Assembly (NCBI GenBank): GCA_018971195.1 | Contig: JAGXBK010000010.1 | Coordinates: 1 to 38,771, forward strand | Source: Betaproteobacteria bacterium | Lineage (GTDB): Bacteria > Pseudomonadota > Gammaproteobacteria > Burkholderiales > Casimicrobiaceae | Direction of reading: 5' to 3' | DNA: 38,771 nt | Part shown: positions 16,626-26,257 of the stretch, in pieces | How the letters are laid out: each line of letters begins with the position of its first letter | Numbering within the stretch: position 1 is the stretch's first letter | Translations under genes and position numbers: made by a program | Notes under the pieces: model-generated | Databases searched by the model: none | Told to the model about the DNA's origin: nothing | Seen by the model: the letters and a program-made list of their open reading frames with translations, nothing else

Positions 16626-19600
16626 CGAGGCGAGGTCCGCGCGCAACGCCTTGCGTCGCAGCCGGCGCTCATGAAGCGCATCGAGGTAGGTGTAGAGCAC
16701 CGGCACGACGACCAGCGTCAGCAGCGTCGACGTGACGACCCCGCCGATGATCGCGCGTCCCATCGGCGCCTGCTGCTCGCCGCCGTCACCCAGGCCGAGT
16801 GCCAGAGGCAGCATGCCGCCGATCATCGCCGCCGTGGTCATCAGGATCGGGCGCAGCCGAACCTGACCCGCGTTCAGCAGCGCGTCGGCCAGGCTCGCAC
16901 CGGCGCGCCGCGACCGGTTGGCGAAATCGACCAGCAGGATCGCGTTCTTGGTGACGAGACCCATCAGCATGATGACGCCGATGATCGAGAAGAGATTGAG
17001 GGTCGTTCCCGTCACGAGCAGCGCGAGGAACACGCCGATCACCGAGAATGGCAGCGACGCCATGATCGCCAGCGGTTGCGTGAAGCTCGCGAACTGCGAC
17101 GCGAGGATCAGGTAGATGAAGATCACCGCGAGCCCCAGCGCGGCCAGCGCAGCCTTGAACGAATCCTGCATGTCCTGCTGCTGGCCCGCAGCCTGCAGCC
17201 GGTAGCCCGGCGGCAGCTGCATCGCGTCCGCGACCTTCTGCACGTCGGAACCGACATCCCCCGACGGCCGCCCCTCCGCATTGGCGTAGATGCCGATGCG
17301 CCGCTCGAGGTCCTCGCGCTTGATGATCTGCGGGCTCGTCGACGCAACGATGTCGGCGACCTGCCGCAAGGGAACCATGCGCATCTGCCCGTCGGGCCCG
17401 CGGCGGTTCGTCGTCAGGTAGAGGTTCCCGATGTCCGAGGCGACCTGCCGGTCGCTCTTCGACAGCTGGACGTTGACCTCGTAGTTCTGGCCGTCGGGGG
17501 CCAGCCAGTAGCTGATCGTGTCGCCGGCCACCAGCGGGCGGATCGTCGCCCCGACCTGCTGGACGGTGATGCCGAGATCCGCGGCCGCGTCGTTGTTGAG
17601 GCGGATCGACAGTGCGGGATTGGCGGCCTTGTCGGAGGTCTCGAGGTCGGCGATGCCGCGAATCCCGGCGATCCTGTCGGCGAATGTCCGCGCGAGCCGG
17701 GAGAGCGCCTCGGGATCGGGCCCCAGGACGTTGAACCAGATCGGCCGGTCGTAGCCGAGCGCGAGCTCGATCCCGGGAATCGGCTTCAGGGCCTTGCGGA
17801 TCGCGCGCTCGAGATCCTTCTGCGAGCGCGCCCGCTTGCTGCGGTCGGTGAGCTTCAGGTTGACACGCGCGTAGTTGCGTCCGTCGTCGGTTCCGATCGT
17901 CGTCATCGCCATCGAGATCTCGGGGAACCGCTTCAGGACCTGCTCGGCCTCCGCGACCTTGGCGTTCGTGTACTCGAGGCTCGATCCGACCGGGGTGTTG
18001 AGCCGCAGCGAGATGAAGCCCTGGTCGACCTCGGGTATGAACTCGGTGCCGACCAGCGGGACGATCAGGAAGCTCGCGGCGAAGCTGCCGAGCGCGATCG
18101 CGAGCACCGACCTGCGATGACGAAGTGCCCAGCGAAGGACGTCCGCATACACCGCGTGCACGCCGTCGATCCGGCGCTGGACCCACGCCACCAGCCTTCC
18201 GAGCCATGGCGCGCGCCTGAAGCGCGTCTGCAGCGGGTCGTGCCATAGGGACGAGAGCATCGGGTCGAGCGTGAAGCTGACGAACAGCGACACCAGCACC
18301 GCGACGGCGACGGTGACCCCGAACTGGAAGAAGAAGCGACCGATGACGCCGCCCATGAACGCGATCGGCACGAACACGGCGACAATCGCGAACGTCGTCG
18401 CCATGACCGCGAGCCCGATCTCCTCGGTGCCCTCCCGCGCTGCGGTCACGTGGTCCTTGCCCAGCGCCAGGTGGCGCACGATGTTCTCGCGCACGACGAT
18501 CGCGTCGTCGATCAGGAGCCCGATGGTCAGCGACAGCGCCATCAGCGTCAGGAAGTTCAGCGTGAATCCGAAGGCATGCAGCGCGATGAATGTCGCGACG
18601 ACGGCAAGCGGAAGCGTGAGCCCCGTGATGATCGTGCTGCGCCAGCTTCCGAGGAACAGGAACACGATCAGCACCGTCAGCACGCCGCCCTCGACGATCG
18701 TGCTCTTGACCCGGTCGACGGAGCGCTGGACCTCGTCCGCGCTCGAGTAGGTGATGCGCAGATCGACGTCGGACGGCAGGCGCGCCTTCAGCGCCGCGAC
18801 GGCGGCGCGGATGTTGCGCCCGGTCTCGACGATGTTCGCGTCCTGGGCTTTCTGGATGTCGAGGGTGATCGCCGGGTGCCCGTTGATCCGCGAGATCGAG
18901 TCCGGGTCCTTCTCGCCGTCGATGACGTTGGCGACCTGCGACAGGTAGACCGCGCCCCCGCCCTGCCGGGCGACGACGATACGCCCGAACTGGGATGGGT
19001 CCTTGATCCTGCCGTCGACGCGGACGACCTCGTCGCGGGCGCCGCGAGTGATGCGGCCGGCCGGCACGTCCTGGTTCGCGTCGCGGATCGCATTCATGAC
19101 CTGGTCGACACCGATGCCGAGCGCGGCGAGCGCCTCGGGCCTGATCTGGATGAGGATCTGGCGCGTGACGCGGCCGCTGATGTCGATGCGCGCGACCCCG
19201 GGAAGGTTCTCGAGCGCCTTGACGATCGTCTGATCGGTGAGGGACGTCAGCTCGCGCAGGCCGGTGGTCGGCGATGTGACCGCCAGCGAGACCACCGGCT
19301 GGCTGTTCTGGTTGTCGACGCGGGTGACCAGCGGGTCCTTCACGTCCCTGGGGAAAGCGGTACGCACCGGCGCCAGCTTGTCGCGAACGTCCTGTACCGC
19401 CTGCGCGACATTGGTCGACAGACGGAACTGGACGAACACCTGGCTCTGCCCTTCGAGCGAATTCGACAGAATCTCCTTGACGCCGGGCACCTGGTTGACC
19501 GCGTACTCGACCGGCTTGGTCACGTCGTTCTCGACCGCCTCGGGCGCGGCGCCCGGGTAGGGCGTGAGGATCATCAAGTACGGCAGGGTCACGTCGGGCA

Positions 19601-19709
19601 TCTGCTCGATGTTGAGGCGCAGATAGGAAAACAGCCCGAGGACGGTGATGCCGATCATCACCATCGTCGCGAAGACGGGATTGTCGATCGAGGTTCGGGT
19701 GATCCACAT
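16614..19709 (-). CDS. RND multidrug efflux pump, inner-membrane permease (HAE-1 type)
   Basis: Proton-driven tripartite efflux pump subunit, 1031 aa, the usual length. N-terminal transmembrane helix (about 12-30), porter domain, then the helix-4 motif GLLIDDAIVVREN with proton-relay residues Asp401/Asp402, a second periplasmic half, and a final membrane block ending in TLLTLVVVPVLYTYLD. Its ATG at 19709 is 6 nt after the adaptor stop, so the pair forms a two-gene operon. No outer-membrane gene is attached; TolC at 10.5-11.8 kb is a likely partner. Substrates cannot be read from sequence. Its stop codon lies within the operator of the next operon. Confidence 0.95.
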   Translation of the reverse strand: MWITRTSIDNPVFATMVMIGITVLGLFSYLRLNIEQMPDVTLPYLMILTPYPGAAPEAVENDVTKPVEYAVNQVPGVKEILSNSLEGQSQVFVQFRLSTNVAQAVQDVRDKLAPVRTAFPRDVKDPLVTRVDNQNSQPVVSLAVTSPTTGLRELTSLTDQTIVKALENLPGVARIDISGRVTRQILIQIRPEALAALGIGVDQVMNAIRDANQDVPAGRITRGARDEVVRVDGRIKDPSQFGRIVVARQGGGAVYLSQVANVIDGEKDPDSISRINGHPAITLDIQKAQDANIVETGRNIRAAVAALKARLPSDVDLRITYSSADEVQRSVDRVKSTIVEGGVLTVLIVFLFLGSWRSTIITGLTLPLAVVATFIALHAFGFTLNFLTLMALSLTIGLLIDDAIVVRENIVRHLALGKDHVTAAREGTEEIGLAVMATTFAIVAVFVPIAFMGGVIGRFFFQFGVTVAVAVLVSLFVSFTLDPMLSSLWHDPLQTRFRRAPWLGRLVAWVQRRIDGVHAVYADVLRWALRHRRSVLAIALGSFAASFLIVPLVGTEFIPEVDQGFISLRLNTPVGSSLEYTNAKVAEAEQVLKRFPEISMAMTTIGTDDGRNYARVNLKLTDRSKRARSQKDLERAIRKALKPIPGIELALGYDRPIWFNVLGPDPEALSRLARTFADRIAGIRGIADLETSDKAANPALSIRLNNDAAADLGITVQQVGATIRPLVAGDTISYWLAPDGQNYEVNVQLSKSDRQVASDIGNLYLTTNRRGPDGQMRMVPLRQVADIVASTSPQIIKREDLERRIGIYANAEGRPSGDVGSDVQKVADAMQLPPGYRLQAAGQQQDMQDSFKAALAALGLAVIFIYLILASQFASFTQPLAIMASLPFSVIGVFLALLVTGTTLNLFSIIGVIMLMGLVTKNAILLVDFANRSRRAGASLADALLNAGQVRLRPILMTTAAMIGGMLPLALGLGDGGEQQAPMGRAIIGGVVTSTLLTLVVVPVLYTYLDALHERRLRRKALRADLASLTR

Positions 19710-19715
19710 GGCGAG

Positions 19716-20864
19716 CTACGACCGCGCCGCCTTGACGATCGCCGGCGCGCCATCCTTCAGGTTGTCGAAACGTGCGGCGAGCACCGGCGTCCCCGGCGGC
19801 AACGGCGTGGTTATCTCGATGCGACCGCCGGACTCGTCGCGCCGTCCGGTGACGACGATGCGCCGGACCAGCTTGCCGCCCTCGATCGTCCAGACGTACG
19901 ACTGCCCGGCCTCGTTGCGCACGGCGCCCGCGGGAAGGGTCGGCGTCGGCCCGGCGGTGGCGAGCGCGATGCGGCCGGTCGCGAACATTCCGACGCGCAG
20001 CGCCGCATCGGGGTTCGGGAGGCTGACGTGGACGACGATCGCGCGCGTGCCGGGCTCGGTCGACGGATTGATGCGATCCACGCGGCCGGTGAAGCGCCGG
20101 CTGCCGAAGCCATCGACCGAGAGCTCCACCGGCATGCCCTGCGCCAGCTGCGGCACGTCGATCGCCGGTACCAGCGCCTGCATCTCGAGGTCGCTCAGGT
20201 CGACGATCGTCAGCAACGCCCCCTCGACGGCGACCTTCTCGCCGGGCTGCACCTGTCGCCTGGCGACCATGCCCGAGAGCGGTGCGACCACATCGGCGTC
20301 GCGCAGCGCATTTCGTGCGACCTGCACCTGTGCCTCGGCGGACTTGACGTTGCCGCGCGCGACGTCGAAGCTCGACTCGGCGTTGTCGAATGCGCTCTGG
20401 GAGATGAATCTGTCGTGCAGCAGCCGCAGGTTCATCGATCGCGTCTTGTCGGCGAGCGCCAGTTGCGCGCGCGCGCTCTCGAGCGCGCCCATCCGGTCGG
20501 CGATGCGGGATTTCAGGTCGGCCGAGTCGATGCGAGCGAGGCGCTGGCCCGCCCGCACCGCATCCCCCTCGCGCACCGTCAGGTCCGCGACATCCCCTGC
20601 GACCTTGGCCTTGACGATCGCCTGGCGCACCGGCTCGAGCGTTCCGGAAACCGGCAGCCATCGTGCCAGGGGGGTATCGCGGATGTAGGTGAGATCGGCA
20701 GCGGCGAACTCGAGGGCGACCGGGGTTGCGCCGCCCCGGGCCGCGGCAGCCTCGTCGCTCGCGCGCTTGGCGGCGCGCAGCGCGACGGCGCCGGCGAGGC
20801 CACCGACGAGCACCACCAGGGCGACTGCGCCGGCGAAGCGCCGGCGCGTCATGCGGATGGACAT
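19716..20864 (-). CDS. RND efflux periplasmic adaptor (membrane fusion protein)
   Basis: Adaptor subunit of 382 aa joining the RND pump to an outer-membrane channel. N-terminal membrane anchor (about 12-30), lipoyl halves (AKVAGDVADLTVREGDAV and DADVVAPLSGMVARRQV), a short hairpin between them and a beta-barrel domain (ALVPAIDVPQLAQGM). The ATG at 20864 follows an AGGGAG ribosome site. First gene of the adaptor-pump operon. The leader holds a small hairpin CGCACCC-N5-GGGTGCG at 20877-20895. Confidence 0.93.
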   Translation of the reverse strand: MSIRMTRRRFAGAVALVVLVGGLAGAVALRAAKRASDEAAAARGGATPVALEFAAADLTYIRDTPLARWLPVSGTLEPVRQAIVKAKVAGDVADLTVREGDAVRAGQRLARIDSADLKSRIADRMGALESARAQLALADKTRSMNLRLLHDRFISQSAFDNAESSFDVARGNVKSAEAQVQVARNALRDADVVAPLSGMVARRQVQPGEKVAVEGALLTIVDLSDLEMQALVPAIDVPQLAQGMPVELSVDGFGSRRFTGRVDRINPSTEPGTRAIVVHVSLPNPDAALRVGMFATGRIALATAGPTPTLPAGAVRNEAGQSYVWTIEGGKLVRRIVVTGRRDESGGRIEITTPLPPGTPVLAARFDNLKDGAPAIVKAARS

Positions 20865-21024
20865 GCATTCTCCCTACGCACCCGGGTGGGGTGCGGCCGG
20901 TTCGAGGGCGCCGCGGCAGACGCGATGCGGATGGCGCTGCGGTGCCGCGACGACTGGCCATTCGATGCGGCGAGCGCCTCGATCGGATTCACGGGCCCGC
21001 GCCAGGCACCCCGGGCGTCAGTCA

Positions 21025-21054
21025 TTGACACCCGAGTCGGCCGGGATCGATAAT
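21025..21054 (+). promoter_or_regulatory. Sigma-70 promoter of the first HAAT/liv operon
   Basis: TTGACA (21025-21030, 6/6), 18-bp spacer, GATAAT (21049-21054, 5/6), about 40 nt before the start codon. The dyad GTCA-T-TGAC (21021-21029) overlaps the -35. Confidence 0.65.
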
Positions 21055-21094
21055 TTCACGTTTTCCTTCCCAATTCTCCGTTTGGAGGCATCAG

Positions 21095-22399
21095 ATGCGT
21101 GTCGCCCACAGGATCGGCCTGACGCTCGTCGCGGCGTCGGTCATCGCGATTTACGGTTGCGGCAAGAAAGAAGAAGAGCCCAAGCAGGCCGCGCAGGCAC
21201 CGGCAGCGGCCCCGGCCCCGGCCGTGGAAACGGTCACGATCGGATCGGCGGGACCGCTGACCGGGGAAATCGCCCACCTCGGCAAGGACAACGACAACGG
21301 CGTGCGCCTCGCGATCGACCAGGCCAACGAGAAGCACATCAAGATCGGCGGCAAGGAGGTCAAGTTCGTCGTCGACAGCGAGGACGACCAGGCCGATCCC
21401 AAGCTCGGCCCGACGATCGCCCAGAAGTTCTGCGACGAGAAGGCGGCCGGCGTGGTCGGCCACCTGAATTCGGGCGTGACCATTCCGGCGTCGGCCGTCT
21501 ATCATCAATGCGGCATCCCGATGATCTCCGGCTCCGCGACCAACCCCAAGCTGACCGAGCAGGGCTTCAACAACATCTTTCGCGTCGTGGGTCGCGACGA
21601 CCAGCAGGGTCCTGCGGTCGCGCAGTACCTGAAGTCGATGAACATCAGGAAGGTCGCAATCGCCGACGATGCCACCGCGTACGGCGAAGGGCTCGCCAAC
21701 GCAGTCGAGGCGACGCTCAAGACGGAAGGCGTGCAGATCGTCGCTCACGAGAAGACCAACGACAAGGCGACCGACTTCAAGGCGATCCTCACCAAGATCA
21801 AGGGCCGCGCCCCCGACGCCGTATTCTACGGCGGCATGGATGCAACCGGCGGCCCGATGCTGAGGCAGGCGCGCGAACTCGGCATCAAGGCGATATTCAG
21901 CTTCGGTGACGGCGCCTGCACCGACACCATGCCGAAGCTCGGCGGAGAAAAGAACGTCGAGGGCATGATCTGCTCGCAGGCGGGTCTGCCGGTGGTGGCC
22001 GCAGCGAAGGGCTTTCTCGACGCCTACAAGGCGAAGTACAACGTCGATCCGATCATCTACGCGCCGTTCACCTACGACGCTGCGAACCTGCTGATCGCCG
22101 CGATGGAGAAGGCCGATTCGACCGATCCGGCCAAGTACCTTCCGGCGCTGCAGAAGATCAGCTACGACGGGGCGACCGGTCACATCGAGTTCGACGACAA
22201 GGGTGACCGCAAGAACGCCGAGATCACGATCTTCAAGATGACCAACGACAAGCTCGTCCCGATCGCCGTGGTCAAGGGTGGCAAGAGCGTCTCGTTCGAC
22301 GAGTTCATGAAGACCGCCGCGTCCGCCGCCCCGGCCGCCGCGCCCGCGACGGCGCCGGCCACTGCACCCGCGATGGCGCCGGCCGAGCCGAAGAAGTAA
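21095..22399 (+). CDS. livK: HAAT-family ABC substrate-binding protein, LivK-like, lipoprotein-like
   Basis: Binding protein of a branched-chain amino acid type ABC importer. The 434-aa precursor starts at 21095 behind GGAGG. Its signal ends in IYGCGKKEEE with Cys22, suggesting lipidation although Tyr at -2 is unusual. An Ala/Pro/Gln linker (about 30-45) precedes the Peripla_BP_6 fold (TIGSAGPLTGEIAHLG, then SGSATNPKLTEQGFNNIFRV, the classical LivK segment). The last 30 residues are an Ala/Pro-rich tail ending PKK, absent from ordinary LivK. A strong terminator follows, so this gene is probably made in excess over its transporter. Leucine/isoleucine/valine is the likeliest ligand class but is not proven. 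Confidence 0.92.
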   Translation: MRVAHRIGLTLVAASVIAIYGCGKKEEEPKQAAQAPAAAPAPAVETVTIGSAGPLTGEIAHLGKDNDNGVRLAIDQANEKHIKIGGKEVKFVVDSEDDQADPKLGPTIAQKFCDEKAAGVVGHLNSGVTIPASAVYHQCGIPMISGSATNPKLTEQGFNNIFRVVGRDDQQGPAVAQYLKSMNIRKVAIADDATAYGEGLANAVEATLKTEGVQIVAHEKTNDKATDFKAILTKIKGRAPDAVFYGGMDATGGPMLRQARELGIKAIFSFGDGACTDTMPKLGGEKNVEGMICSQAGLPVVAAAKGFLDAYKAKYNVDPIIYAPFTYDAANLLIAAMEKADSTDPAKYLPALQKISYDGATGHIEFDDKGDRKNAEITIFKMTNDKLVPIAVVKGGKSVSFDEFMKTAASAAPAAAPATAPATAPAMAPAEPKK

Positions 22400-22422
22400 G
22401 CGACTGCAGATCTTCGCTGCGC

Positions 22423-22454
22423 GACGGCGCCCCGGGTGGGCGCCGTCTTTTTTT
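22423..22454 (+). terminator. Rho-independent terminator after the first binding-protein gene
   Basis: Perfect 10-bp stem GACGGCGCCC (22423-22432) and GGGCGCCGTC (22438-22447), 5-nt loop, then seven T residues (22448-22454). It lies 23 nt past the stop codon, within an otherwise co-directional liv operon, so it probably lets only part of the transcription continue into livH. Confidence 0.92.
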
Positions 22455-22611
22455 GGCGATCCGGCGGATCGCGGGAAAATCGCCAATGCGACGGGGTCGC
22501 GGCCGGCTGCGTGCGGTGGCCCGCCGAAGCTGCGGAATCCGCACGACGTCCCACTTGCCGCCGATGGCCCAAAGGCCGGACAATCGCGGGGCCGAACCAA
22601 CCGCTCCCATC

Positions 22612-23616
22612 GTGGACACCCTGATCCAGCAGCTCGTCAACGGCATCACGCTCGGCAGCGTGTATGCGATCGTCGCGCTGGGCTACACGATGGTCTACGG
22701 CATCATCCAGCTCATCAACTTCGCGCACGGCGAAGTCGTGATGATCGGCGCGATGGTCGCCTACACGGTGATCGCCGCACTGGTCGGCGCGCACCTCCCG
22801 CTGCCGCCGCTGGCGATCCTCGTCATCGCGACGCTGTGCGCGATCCCGGCCTGCATGGCGGTGGGCTTCACGATGGAGCGCGTCGCCTACCGTCCGCTGC
22901 GGAGGGCGCCGCGGCTCGCGCCGCTGATCACCGCGATCGGGCTCTCGATCATCCTGCAGAACCTCGCGCTCATCATCTGGAGCCGCAGCCCGCTGCCGTA
23001 TCCGCAGATCATCGACACCGTCAGCTACCACCTGACGCCGCATGCGAACGGCGCCACCATCACCAACGTGCAGGTCGGGATCATCTGCCTGTCGATCGTG
23101 ATGATGGGCGCCCTGCTGCTGCTCGTCTACCGCACGAAGCTCGGCATCGCGATGCGCGCGGTCGCGCAGAATTCCCAGGTCGCGGGGCTGATGGGCATCG
23201 ACATCAACCGCGTGATCTCGCTCACCTTCGTGATCGGCTCGGGGCTCGCCGCAGTCGCCGGCGTCATGGACGGCACCTACTACGGGGTGGCGCACTACCA
23301 GATGGGCTTCATCCTCGGGCTCAAGGCCTTCTCGGCGGCGGTGCTGGGCGGCATCGGAAACCTCGGCGGCGCGATGCTCGGCGGCCTGCTGCTGGGGGTC
23401 ATCGAGGCGCTGGGCGCGGGCTACGTGGGAGACCTCACGAACCTGTGCCACCTTTCCGGCTGGTCGAGTTCGCTGGCGCAGCGCTGCGCCGACGACCCCC
23501 ACCTCGCCGTGTTCGGGTCGAACTACCAGGACGTGTTCGCATTCATCGTGCTGATCCTCGTCCTGGTGTTCCGCCCGTCAGGACTGCTCGGCGAGCGCGT
23601 CGCCGATCGCGCCTGA
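22612..23616 (+). CDS. livH: HAAT ABC importer permease, LivH-type
   Basis: Inner-membrane permease of the first system. I chose the GTG at 22612 because the product then begins MDTLIQQLVNGITLGSVYA, the conserved LivH N-terminus; an in-frame ATG at 22564 would add 16 non-conserved residues, and neither start has a clear ribosome site. The 334-aa protein has about eight membrane segments and the motif GYTMVYGIIQLINFAHGE. Near the C-terminus an extra loop of about 20-25 residues with two Cys (NLCHLSGWSS and AQRCADDPH) separates the last two helices, making it longer than usual. Confidence 0.92.
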   Translation: MDTLIQQLVNGITLGSVYAIVALGYTMVYGIIQLINFAHGEVVMIGAMVAYTVIAALVGAHLPLPPLAILVIATLCAIPACMAVGFTMERVAYRPLRRAPRLAPLITAIGLSIILQNLALIIWSRSPLPYPQIIDTVSYHLTPHANGATITNVQVGIICLSIVMMGALLLLVYRTKLGIAMRAVAQNSQVAGLMGIDINRVISLTFVIGSGLAAVAGVMDGTYYGVAHYQMGFILGLKAFSAAVLGGIGNLGGAMLGGLLLGVIEALGAGYVGDLTNLCHLSGWSSSLAQRCADDPHLAVFGSNYQDVFAFIVLILVLVFRPSGLLGERVADRA

Positions 23617-23631
23617 AGCATCGTCCGCCCG

Positions 23632-24711
23632 ATGCGGAGCTACTTCGAACTGCGCCGCCACCCCGGGCTCGAATGGGCGGGCCTGGCACTGGTCGCGGTG
23701 GCGCTGATCGCGCTTCCATGGGTGCTGGCCGACATCGGCACCGCCTGGGTGCGGATCACCAACCTCGCGATCCTCTACTGCTTCCTCGCGCTGGGCCTCA
23801 ACATCGTCGTCGGCTTCGCCGGCCTGCTCGACCTGGGCTACATCGCGTTCTACGGCGTGGGCGCCTATGTCTACGCACTGCTGGCGAGCCCGCAGTTCGG
23901 CCTGCACCTGCCCTTCTGGGTGATCCTGCCGCTCGGCGCGGGGCTCGCCTGCATCTTCGGCGTGCTGCTCGGGGCGCCGACGCTCAAGCTGCGCGGCGAC
24001 TACCTCGCGATCGTCACCCTCGGCTTCGGCGAGATCATCCGCATCTTCCTCAACAACCTGTCGTCGCCGTTCAACCTCACCAACGGCCCGCAGGGGATCA
24101 CCCTGATCGACCCGTTCCGCATCGACGGCTTCAGCTTCGCGACGACGCAGCGGGTGCTGGGGCAGACGCTGAGCTCGCCGATCAAGTACTACTATTTCCT
24201 GCTCGCCGTGCTGCTGGTCGTCATCGTCATCAACCTGCGGCTGCAGAATTCGCGGATCGGCCGCGCCTGGGAGGCGATCCGCGAGGACGAGATCGCCGCT
24301 CGCGCCATGGGCATCAACACGCGCAACATGAAGCTCCTCGCCTACGCGATGGGCGCATCCTTCGGCGGGGTCGCGGGCGGCATGTTCTCGGCGATGCAGG
24401 GCTTCATCAGCCCCGAGAGCTTCGTGCTGGTCGAGTCGATCATGGTGCTGTCGATGGTGGTCCTGGGCGGCATGGGCAACGTGTTCGGTGTCGTCGTCGG
24501 CGCGCTGCTGCTGTCGTACGTTCCCGAAGTCCTCCGCTATACCGTCGGTCCCGTGCAGCAGGCGGTGCTCGGGCGCACGCTGATCGATCCCGAGGTGTTC
24601 AGGATGCTGCTGTTCGGCCTCGCGCTGGTCCTGATGATGCTGTTCCGTCCGGCGGGCATCCTCCCCTCGGCGCTGCGCAAGCGCGAGCTCCAGGCGCGGA
24701 CCCGGGAATGA
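23632..24711 (+). CDS. livM: HAAT ABC importer permease, LivM-type
   Basis: Second inner-membrane permease of the first system, 359 aa with about nine or ten hydrophobic segments. Conserved LivM stretches are GLNIVVGFAGLLDLGYIAFYG and LRGDYLAIVTLGFGEIIRI. Starts at 23632, 15 nt after livH; its stop overlaps the livG start (ATGA). It pairs with LivH to form the channel energised by LivG and LivF. Confidence 0.94.
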   Translation: MRSYFELRRHPGLEWAGLALVAVALIALPWVLADIGTAWVRITNLAILYCFLALGLNIVVGFAGLLDLGYIAFYGVGAYVYALLASPQFGLHLPFWVILPLGAGLACIFGVLLGAPTLKLRGDYLAIVTLGFGEIIRIFLNNLSSPFNLTNGPQGITLIDPFRIDGFSFATTQRVLGQTLSSPIKYYYFLLAVLLVVIVINLRLQNSRIGRAWEAIREDEIAARAMGINTRNMKLLAYAMGASFGGVAGGMFSAMQGFISPESFVLVESIMVLSMVVLGGMGNVFGVVVGALLLSYVPEVLRYTVGPVQQAVLGRTLIDPEVFRMLLFGLALVLMMLFRPAGILPSALRKRELQARTRE

Positions 24712-25523
24712 GCGCGCCACTGCGTGACGCCGCAGCCGGCGAGCCGCTGCTCGTCGCCGACCGGATCAGCAAGAGCTTCGGTGGCGTGCAGGCGCTCGCC
24801 GACGTCTCGTTCACGATCCGGCGCGGCGAGATCTACGGCCTGATCGGCCCGAACGGAGCGGGCAAGACCTCGCTGTTCAACGTCCTGACCGGCATCTACG
24901 CGCCCGAGGCGGGGACGTTCACTTTCGACGGTCACGCCCTGGCGGGCCTCAAGCCCAACGACGTCGCAGAGCGCGGGATCGCGCGCACGTTCCAGAACAT
25001 CCGGCTGTTCGCCAACCTCTCGGCGCTCGAGAACGTGATGATCGGCCGCCACGTGCGCACGCGCGCCAACGTGTTCGGCGCGATCTTCCGCAACGCGAGC
25101 ACGCGCGCCGAGGAGCGCGCGATCGAGACGCGCGCCCGCGAGCTGCTCGAGTACGTCGGCATGAGCCCGCAGGCGAACACGCTGGCGAAGCATCTCGCCT
25201 ACGGCGACCAGCGCCGGCTGGAGATCGCGCGGGCGCTCGCCACCGATCCGCGACTGCTCGCCCTCGACGAGCCCGCCGCGGGCATGAACGCGACCGAGAC
25301 CGCGGCGCTCAAGGGCCTGCTCGAAAGCATTCGGCGCGACGGCGTGACGATCCTGCTGATCGAGCACGACATGAAGCTCGTCATGAGCGTCTGCGACCGC
25401 GTGCTCGTCCTCGACTATGGCAGGAAGATCGCCGAAGGCCCCGCGACCACCGTCCAGAAGGACGAGAAGGTGATCGCCGCCTACCTGGGCGGCGAGGTGA
25501 CGCTGAGCCTCAGACGCCGATGA
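24708..25523 (+). CDS. livG: HAAT ABC importer ATPase, LivG-type
   Basis: Cytosolic ATPase of 271 aa. Walker A GPNGAGKT (47-54), the LivG-type degenerate signature LAYGDQRRLEIARAL, Walker B LLALDEPAAGMN and H-loop LLIEHDMKLVM. The start at 24708 overlaps the livM stop and the stop overlaps the livF start, both as ATGA, so the proteins are translationally coupled. The frame is open far upstream, but that part is a shadow of livH and livM. Confidence 0.94.
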   Translation: MSAPLRDAAAGEPLLVADRISKSFGGVQALADVSFTIRRGEIYGLIGPNGAGKTSLFNVLTGIYAPEAGTFTFDGHALAGLKPNDVAERGIARTFQNIRLFANLSALENVMIGRHVRTRANVFGAIFRNASTRAEERAIETRARELLEYVGMSPQANTLAKHLAYGDQRRLEIARALATDPRLLALDEPAAGMNATETAALKGLLESIRRDGVTILLIEHDMKLVMSVCDRVLVLDYGRKIAEGPATTVQKDEKVIAAYLGGEVTLSLRRR

Positions 25524-26251
25524 TCGACGCGAAGAGTCCCCTGCTCGCGCTCGACCGGCTCGCGGTCGCCTACGGCGGCATCCAGGCCGTCAAGGGCATC
25601 GACCTCGCCGTCGGCGCGGGCGAGCTCGTGTGCCTGATCGGGGCGAACGGCGCCGGCAAGACGACGACGCTCAAGGGCGTCTGCGGCCTGCTGCCCGTGA
25701 AGTCGGGCGGCATCCGGTATGGCGGCGACGACATCACCGGACGGCGCTCGTTCGAGCTGGTGCGACGCGGGCTGGTCATGGTGCCGGAAGGTCGCGGCGT
25801 GTTCGGCGCGCTGACGATCGAGGAGAACCTCGCGATGGGCGCCTACATACGCGACGACCGCGCGGCCATCCGCGAGGATGCCGAGCGGGTGTTCACGCTG
25901 TTTCCGCGACTCAAGGAGCGGCGCCGGCAGACGGCCGGCACGCTGTCGGGCGGCGAGCAGCAGATGCTCGCCATCGGCCGCGCGCTGATGTCGCGGCCGA
26001 AGCTCCTGTTGCTCGACGAGCCGTCGATGGGCCTCGCGCCGCTGATGGTGCAGAAAGTTTTCGAGACGATCATCGCGGTGTCCCGGGAAGGCGTGACCAT
26101 CCTCCTGATCGAGCAGAACGCCAAGCTCGCGCTCGAGGTGAGCGACCGGGGCTACGTCATGGAGTCCGGGGAGATCACCCTCGAGGGCGACGCCGCGGCG
26201 CTGCTGCACGACCCCAAGGTGCGCGCGGCCTATCTCGGCGAGAATCCCTGA
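25520..26251 (+). CDS. livF: HAAT ABC importer ATPase, LivF-type
   Basis: Second ATPase of the first system, 243 aa. Walker A GANGAGKT (41-48), full signature LSGGEQQMLAIGRAL, Walker B LLLLDEPSMGLAP and LLIEQNAKLALE, the usual LivF form with Gln in place of the switch histidine. Overlaps livG by 4 bp. Followed after 138 bp by a co-directional membrane-protein gene that may share the transcript. Confidence 0.94.
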   Translation: MIDAKSPLLALDRLAVAYGGIQAVKGIDLAVGAGELVCLIGANGAGKTTTLKGVCGLLPVKSGGIRYGGDDITGRRSFELVRRGLVMVPEGRGVFGALTIEENLAMGAYIRDDRAAIREDAERVFTLFPRLKERRRQTAGTLSGGEQQMLAIGRALMSRPKLLLLDEPSMGLAPLMVQKVFETIIAVSREGVTILLIEQNAKLALEVSDRGYVMESGEITLEGDAAALLHDPKVRAAYLGENP

Positions 26252-26257
26252 TCGGCC

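Noticed and set aside
16786-20961. Minus-strand frame of almost 1400 codons across the RND pump and adaptor
   Set aside because: Arg/Gly/Pro-rich shadow produced by high GC content; the true RND and adaptor frames are motif-complete.
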